The notes under the pieces: generated by a model | What the model was told of the DNA's origin: nothing | The model's database searches: none | What the model saw: the letters and a program-made list of their open reading frames with translations, nothing else | Shown here: positions 58,105-64,000 of the stretch, one piece after another | Position numbering within the stretch: position 1 is the stretch's first letter | Layout: every line of letters begins with the position of its first letter | Assembly: GCA_015847255.1 (NCBI GenBank) | Contig: JADLZK010008219.1 | Span: 434,001-498,000, forward strand | Reading direction: 5' to 3' | Length of the DNA stretch: 64,000 nt | Source of the DNA: Hyparrhenia diplandra | Taxonomy: Eukaryota; Streptophyta; Magnoliopsida; Poales; Poaceae | Program-made: the position numbers and the translations under genes

Positions 58105-61100
58105 AAAGCCGTTAGAGACGCTTGCCCCGGACCATGGGCGGTCCTAGGCGACTTCAACCTCATTCTTGACGAGGCGGACAAGAACAATGACAACATCAAC
58201 AGACGCACGATGTCCAGCTTTCGCCAGACGGTGGCCAACCTAGAGCTCCTCGACCTTCACCTGCATGGTCGACGTTACACCTGGAGCAACGAACGGCGCT
58301 CACCCACTATGGTTCGACTCGACCGCGCCCTCGTCTCCCTCGACTGGGAGGGCATGCACCCGGATTGTCATCTCCAGGCCCTCTCCTCCGACGCCTCAGA
58401 CCACTGCCCACTGCTCCTTCAGACTCGGATGGCCATACACACAAAGCCCCGTTTCCACTTCGAGGCCTTCTGGCCCAAGACGGAGGGCTACCTGGACGCG
58501 GTGGCCAGAGGATGGACATGCCCAGACACAGTCCCTGACCCCCTCCGACGCCTAGACTTGATGCTACGCAACCTTAAAAAAGAGCTCCAGAGGTGGTTCG
58601 CCAGCAGTATATGAACGTCCGGGAGCAGCTACTCATGGCCCGGGATATCATCCTCAAGCTTGACCAGGCCGCCGACCGTCGACCCCTGAACGATGCCGAG
58701 TTCGAACTGCGCAAGGACCTCAAATATAAATGCCTTGGCCTTTCCTCGCTCGAACGGACCATAGCACGACAAAGAGCTAGGGTCAGGTACCTTGCCGACG
58801 GCGACGCAAACACTAAGTACTTCCATCTCCTGGCTCGCGGCAGGAAGCGGAGAAACACCATCACCAGGTTGGAAGAAGGGGACAGCATCCACTCCGCTCA
58901 TGAAGACATAGAGATGGCCCTCTACAACCACTTCAAGCAGGTGTTTGGTCAACCAGGGCAGGCCGGGTTCGAGCTCGATTTCCAGGCTATCGGCATCCAG
59001 CCCTTGGACCTCTCTGCACTGGACCAGGCCTTCACGGCGGAGGAGGTCGAGGTGGTCGTGCGAGAGATGCCGCCCGACAGAGCCCCGGGTCCCGACGGTT
59101 TCACTGGGGCCTTCTACAAGTCCGCGTGGCCGGTCATCAAGGACGATGTCACGGCGGCCATCAACGCCCTCTTCTTTGGAGACAGTAGAGCATTTGATAA
59201 GCTAAACAACTCCCTCGTCGTGCTACTGCCCAAGAAACCAGGGGCAAGGTCTGCTGCGGACTTCCGCCCCATCTCGATGATCCATAGCTTCGGAAAGATG
59301 GCTTCCAAGCTCATGGCTAACCGGCTTGCCCCAAGGTTACATGAGTTAATCTCGCCGAACCAGAATGCCTTCATCAAGGGGCGAACGATTCACGACAACT
59401 TCAAGTTCGTCCAGCGGGCGGCCGTACTCCTGAGGAAGAAGAAAATCCCCAAGGCCCTGCTTAAACTTGACATCTCCAAGGCGTTCGACACCGCGTGTCT
59501 TGGCCATTCCCGCTGGATAGCCTTAGGGCCTTCGGATTCGGGAACACCGGGCGTATTTGGATAGCCACGCCGCTATCCTCGGCCTCCTCTAGGATCCTCC
59601 TCAGCGGTAGACCGGGTCACCTATCCAAAGCATAGGAGGGGGTGCGTCGGGGGTGACTCACTATCGCCGATGCTCTTCATCATCATCATGGAAGCATTCG
59701 CGCGATTGGTGGACTTCGGCGGCCATGGACCACCTCATCGGGCCACGGGGGCAGCCCCGATCCGGCACCATTGCAAAGATCGCCCGGCGATGTGATCCTC
59801 TTCATGCACCCGAGCGGGTGAGGCGAACGCAATAAAGGCGATTCTTCAAATCTTCGGTGATGCCTCCGGTCTAAGGACAAATGGGGAAATGCTCCATCAC
59901 GCCGATCCACGTGCGGAAGACAACACGAGCACCTTAAGGGTATTATTCGGGATGCCAAGTCGCGGACTTCCCATCACATACCAAGGCCTCCCCCGAGTGT
60001 GAAGAAAGTGCCTAAGGCCAAGATCCAATCCACGGTGGGCGTTGTCGCCAGACGTATCTTTGGCTTGCCACGGACCCTCATGAATAGAAGCGAAGGCTCA
60101 TCTAGATCAAATCGGTGTTGTGCGCAAGTCCCGATCTACACCATCATCGCCGACGGCCCGCCTCCGTGGGCGATCGAGGAAATCAATGCAATTTGCGGGG
60201 AGATTTCGTGGACGGGCAAAGAAGGCAGCATCGGGGAAGTGCATGGTCGCATGGCCCATCGTTTGCCGCCCACCGACTGGGGGGTCTCGGGATCCCTCGA
60301 TCTACGCTCTTTCCTCCATCGCGCCGCAAGCAAGGTGGCTTTGGCTGCAACAATACGATGAGGACCGAGCACTGGCTGAGTTGCCGCTCTCCGTGCCACG
60401 AGAGGTTCAAAGTTTCTTTGAGGCATCCACGCACACGGTCTCGGAGATGGTCGGTCCACCCCTTACGGACGGGTCGATGGATCCGTGGAAGGGCGGTCAA
60501 GCATTGCGCCAAGCTTGCTGAACTTCTCGCCAAGCAGGGACATCCGGCCAGACAACCGCGGGCACAAGGACTACAGAGACGCCGCATGGGTACGACAGAT
60601 CACCGGAGGCATCTCTCCGCCCCCGCTACACAACAATATCAGCGTCTATGGGATTTGGTCGAGCCGAAGTCCTCAACAACAACGCCGACCGCTTGGTGTG
60701 GAAATGGACTCAGCAGGGACCTACTCCTCCAGATCGCCTAGGGCCCTACACCAGCCGCCCCACCCGATCCCGGTTGTACTCGGGTCCGGAGCACTTGGGC
60801 GCCGCTACGAGTCGATCTTCCTATGGTCGGGCGCTCCCGAGGAGGCACCGACCGCTGACAGAGACACCGCCACGGGCTTGATGCGCGTGTGACGAGTGCT
60901 ACCTTTGTGATCAAGACCGGAGACCATCGACCACATCATCACCGCCGCTCCTTCTCCGGACACATCACGGTGGACCATCTGGCGACGCTTGGGGTTGATG
61001 CCTCACAGTCGGTGGGGGATCCATCCTCGACCGGGTGGGAGCGGTGGAGACGGAGGTGGCACGGAGAGAAGAGGAAGGGCGCGAGACACCCTCTTCGCCC

Positions 61101-61251
61101 GGTGGCATGGGAGCTTTGGAAAGAGAGAAACGCGAGATTCTTCCGGAACGAAGCGGCCACTAGCGCGCAATTCCTCGCCAAGATTAAGCAGATCGCCGAC
61201 CTATGGATAGAGGCAGGGGCGCGCCACCTAGGAGAATTAGCAAGCGAGTAA
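58105..61251 (+). pseudogene. LINE ORF2 (partial endonuclease, reverse transcriptase, C-terminus), disrupted
   Basis: The endonuclease end reads WAVLGDFNLILDEADKNN near 58137-58190, RRYTWSNER and SSDASDHCPLLLQ near 58385-58420. After a frame change near 58600 the reverse transcriptase begins with ARVRYLADGDANTKYFH, PPDRAPGPDGFTGAFYKSAW near 59070-59130, DFRPISMIHSFGKMASKLMA, NQNAFIKGRTIHDNF and LKLDISKAFDTA to about 59490. From 59500 frames change often. The YADD region near 59779 reads as a broken A-G/R-D-V-I-L-F stretch. The end has ECYLCDQDR-like zinc ligands near 60900 and VAWELWKERNARFF to ELASE with a stop at 61249-61251. Confidence 0.8.
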
Positions 61252-61391
61252 TCGCCATGTGTAAAATGACAAGGGAGGCAGTGCCTATTGTAAATCTTAC
61301 CCTCCCAAAACGCGCCAGTGCGCGGTATAAAAACTCTTCTTCTTAAATACAAAGATGCGCAAATCTTTTGCGTATTCGAAAAAAAAAAAAA
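58105..61391 (+). mobile_element. 5'-truncated LINE (3.3 kb) upstream of copy E
   Basis: Host sequence (CACAACTTCAAGAGAAGGA) stops near 58105 and resumes after the poly(A) at about 61391 (CAGCCAAGAAAAAAATATAG). The undisturbed paralogue is at about 23095-23185. About 18 host bases seem lost at the insertion, with only a GCAAAAG microhomology on the left, so no clear target duplication is present. The element begins inside the ORF2 endonuclease, so it was dead on arrival. Its 3' end is identical in type to the fragment at 46511-47305. Confidence 0.88.
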
Positions 61392-61451
61392 CAGCCAAGA
61401 AAAAAATATAGTACCTACTGCCCAGCCTGCTGCCTCCGCTCCTGATGCTAA

Positions 61452-62370
61452 CTGTAATGCAGCAGAATCAGATGCAAGAGTCAAACAGATTTGTTTTCCT
61501 TTCATTTCTCTTATGTTAAAGGAACACACAGGAAAATAGCTAACGAGTTCACACAAGAAATATTACACAAACTAAATATCAACAGCGCAGGGAGAGCGTC
61601 TCCGGAGCAAGCTTGGAGGATCAGTGCGTAAGGTCGACAGAGGGGTGGATTTGGACTCTGGAATACGAGCACTTTGTGCAAGAGACGAAAGACTCAAACA
61701 GCCCGTCGTCAACCACTCTGATCGAGTAATACACTGGCAAAGGCATGGAAGCGCATTAGCGAAATATCTGGGCAACTTCTCAAGTTATTACATTATTCTG
61801 TTGTTTTCTCTGTACCCAAAATATATACTTTAAGGGAACAGTTGCAGTTTTTATAAGTTGAGATGAGCTGGCCATGATAAAGACTAGCTATTGTAGTATG
61901 GAGTAGGTCACTGATTGTTGTAATAAAGTGGCCTTTGCACATCAGACAAATACATGAATGAAAAGGTAGGTAATTCTACCTCTTGCTGCTCCTTTCATAA
62001 TTTTCATCACCAATTGCAGGGCTGTTTCATGATCCGCTGATGATGCTAGCCAGCATCGTCAAGCCAACGCCGGGTTCCCAGCACCTACTGCAGAGGCCGA
62101 AGTCATTATCCCGATTCACCTTGCTGTGCTCCCCTCTGCTCCAGCTGCGGCAAAACATCTAACACCTTGCTCGCAATGCAAGACGGCTGCTCAACTGCTC
62201 ACTGTGCGTGGGATGGATAGCCCGGCCCGGTCCCGCGCGCGTGATCTGCCATGTGAGGAGGAGACGGGGGGGAGCGAGTGTGAGGATGAAGGAGAGAGGA
62301 GAAGAAGAGTGCCGCCTCACCGGCCGCGCTCTCCTTCCCGTGGCTGGCCTCGCCGGCCGGTGGAGAGAGG
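61452..62370. repeat. Copy of the D-type upstream region, joined to the E upstream region
   Basis: Colinear with 48480-49380: ACAGATTTGTTTTCCTTTCA, AACACACAGGAAAATAGCTA, TACACAAACTAAATATCAAC, AACAGCCCGTCGTC, CTTCTCAAGTTATTA and the TATA context. It begins abruptly within TGATGCTA/ACTGTAATGCAGC, where the B/E-type segment ends. One leader unit with a donor-like GTGTAATATTTC is present. Confidence 0.75.
61849..61855 (-). promoter_or_regulatory. Candidate TATA box, third copy
   Basis: The minus strand reads CAACTTATAAAAACTGCAACT, identical over this context to 48892-48898. The nearest minus-strand gene is copy E, more than 5 kb away beyond a LINE, so whether it drives anything is doubtful. Confidence 0.35.
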
Positions 62371-62459
62371 AGAAGACAAACCGATTGTTTTCGGATGCAA
62401 AGATGCAGGCACGCACAGGAAACAACGGCTATTGCGGTATTGGACTCCGAATAGATGTA

Positions 62460-63200
62460 AGTCATCTATTTGGGCCGGCCCAGACCCAGATCGTCTTGGT
62501 CGCTCGTTTGAAGCAGAGCAGCAGCAACAACGTCTCCTCTGCTTGAAGGAAAACTCAAGGAGCACACATGACATAGCAAACATCAACGACGACGACAGAA
62601 CCACAGAATCAAAGGAAATCTGAATGGATTACAAACACACCACACACGTCGTTGGCAATCGCTGTTTTCAATATTTATTACAAACTCTGCACAGGCACGT
62701 GAGGTTATATTTGTTCTTATTACAAACAATCGACCCAAGTGGCCTCAAAGTGATAACCACAGTTTTTATCTGCATCATCAGAGGCTTATTCTACCATCAG
62801 AGAAATGCGTGCTGGCAACTGTTAATGGCCAAGGTAGGAATAACAGGACAATGAAATGCATGATATAAGAGGAACAAATTAACAAACCGGCAACCTGAGA
62901 ATCCATGGGACTCACGGAGGCCTTCCAGTTCATGGCGGCTGGGGCGCTGGTGGGCAAGCAAGTGGCGATGGTGGGTTGCCTTTTGACTTGAAATGGGTGA
63001 ACGAAGAGTCTGAGCCACTCCCCAGCATAAGCTGCCGAGATGACTTATTGGCCTTGAGGTGTCTGTTTGGAACATTGAAGTATGTCAACTATGAGAAAAA
63101 AAACATAATTAGTCCAGGAGAATCGAGAATGAATCAGTGGAGCCTTTACCTTGTTATTTCTTTTCACACAAGTGGAAAGTCTAAAGAAGCAAGTTCAATA
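62460..63200 (-). other. 3' flank and predicted 3'UTR of copy F with 87-nt intron (63063-63149)
   Basis: The standard downstream block (GGGCCGGCCC, ACAAACACACCACACACGTC, GGAATAACAGGACAA). On the minus strand the donor AACAAG then GTAAAGG begins at 63149 and the acceptor TTCCAAACAG ends at 63063, 51 nt past the stop codon. Confidence 0.55.
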
Positions 63201-64000
63201 TTAGTAGACAGTCTTCCAGCGGATGTGTGAAATCTTTGGCCAGCTTTCTCCATCAGGTTCTCGGCAGTTCTTCACCAAGATAGGACAACGCCAAATAGTT
63301 ATGCGCTGGAGGGAGGACGGCAGATCTGGTAAAGATGTTATGTTGGGGCAATCAAAGATGTCAAGACTCTGCAGACTTGAGAGAAATTTCAGATTTGTTG
63401 GCAGGGACTCCATTTCGCAACCCCGAAAAACAGGCGCTTGACAGATGAGAGATTTGTGGGTTCTTCCAATGAAACCGACGGCTCCTTGCAATAAAAAAGA
63501 CAAACATATGACGGGGCTATAAACCCATCAGCCCTGAGCATGTGGTCCAGCAATACGGAGCTACTAACATTGAGCTCTTCCTGGACATGAAACTGTGGGA
63601 TGCACTTTGCAGTGAGGTTCGAACATCTACCAAACATAGGTGGTTAAGGTGCAGGGAAGACAAGACTTCAAGAAAGCACAGATCGGGGAGATCAAATAGA
63701 AGTAATGATTCAAGAGAAGTCAGGTGGGATATCGACACGGATGGGGAACTTCTGCAACTACGAATGAAAAGAGATTTCAGGTTTGACAAGCCATTAAAGA
63801 ATGAATCAGCTGGAAGAATGCAGCCAGATATGCTGAGGTGCCCAGCAAGGTTGAACGACATCAATTCTGCTCCACGTGCCAGCTCTAAACAAGGGCAATC
63901 TGAACAGTCAAGACTCAAAAGAGATGGAGCAGCATGTAAACCACCCAATGATGTGAGACACCAACACGCATTGATTTTGAATGACTCCAGCTTTGTCAAA
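63201..64000 (-). pseudogene. Rp1-like: Rp1-like NLR, copy F, C-terminal LRR only (runs off the window)
   Basis: This is the C-terminal part of a sixth Rp1-family copy; the rest lies beyond 64000. The LRR reads GGLHAAPSLLSLDCSDCPCL, ELARGAELMSFNLAGHLSIS, SSLQSLDIFDCPNITSLPDL and ends WPKISHIRWKTVY, with the stop at 63201-63203. Two frame changes are visible in 800 bp: GAGGTTCGAACATC against GAGGTTTGGAACATC in the other copies near 63618, and a change near 63425 next to CCCCGAAAAACAGG. Nearest in sequence to copies A and B. Confidence 0.88.

Noticed and set aside
1..64000. tRNA, rRNA and CRISPR features
   Set aside because: No cloverleaf with A/B boxes, no rRNA-like stretch and no regularly spaced short repeats were noticed. 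The DNA is eukaryotic nuclear, so operon-type signals were not sought.

Overview
This is plant nuclear DNA, almost certainly from a grass (Poaceae). The window holds a tandem cluster of coiled-coil NB-LRR resistance genes of the maize/sorghum Rp1 family. I recognise the family from the N-terminal signature MADLALSGLRWAASPI, the NB-ARC motifs (GGMGKST, LVLDDVW, MHD) and the C-terminal LRR phrases ITDEALAICLGGLTSL and WPKISHIRWK. Grass Stowaway and Tourist MITEs, LINEs and a Mutator-like element support the same placement. I cannot name the species.

Layout. All NLR copies lie on the minus strand, so the C-terminus is at the low coordinate. Copy A is 6048-9937, B 17512-21372, C 24454-28301, D 31097-46481 (split by two large insertions), E 52308-56209, and F 63201-64000 runs off the right edge. 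None has an open frame from end to end. The C-terminal LRR blocks are often long and open, while the NB-ARC halves carry many 1-2 base indels. Each copy sits in a repeated module: a downstream block with a short predicted 3'UTR intron, the coding region, a 5' leader with a predicted intron, tandemly repeated leader-exon units of about 200 bp, and in places a conserved TATA-like site.

Mobile DNA fills much of the rest. 455-3222 is a LINE-derived retroposon with a 16-bp target duplication. 3590-4536 is a truncated LINE with a 15-bp duplication inside a MITE remnant. 12005-16662 is a 4.7-kb element with perfect 15-bp terminal inverted repeats. 31690-38826 is a nearly full-length LINE with a 12-bp duplication inside copy D. 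39318-43714 is a Mutator-like element with a 9-bp duplication, also inside copy D. 46511-47305 and 58105-61391 are two 5'-truncated copies of one LINE family. MITEs lie at 50317-50592, 51631-51778 and 57579-57747.

How it fits together. Rp1-type NLRs are intracellular immune receptors whose clusters evolve by unequal crossing-over. Shared flanks, interleaved subfamilies and chimeric junctions here record that process. An important caution: many frame breaks fall at CAG/CTG (CHG) sites, where one copy reads CAG and its paralogue CGAG, or CTG becomes CG. That pattern suggests methylation-linked base-calling error, so some apparent pseudogenes may be intact in the plant.
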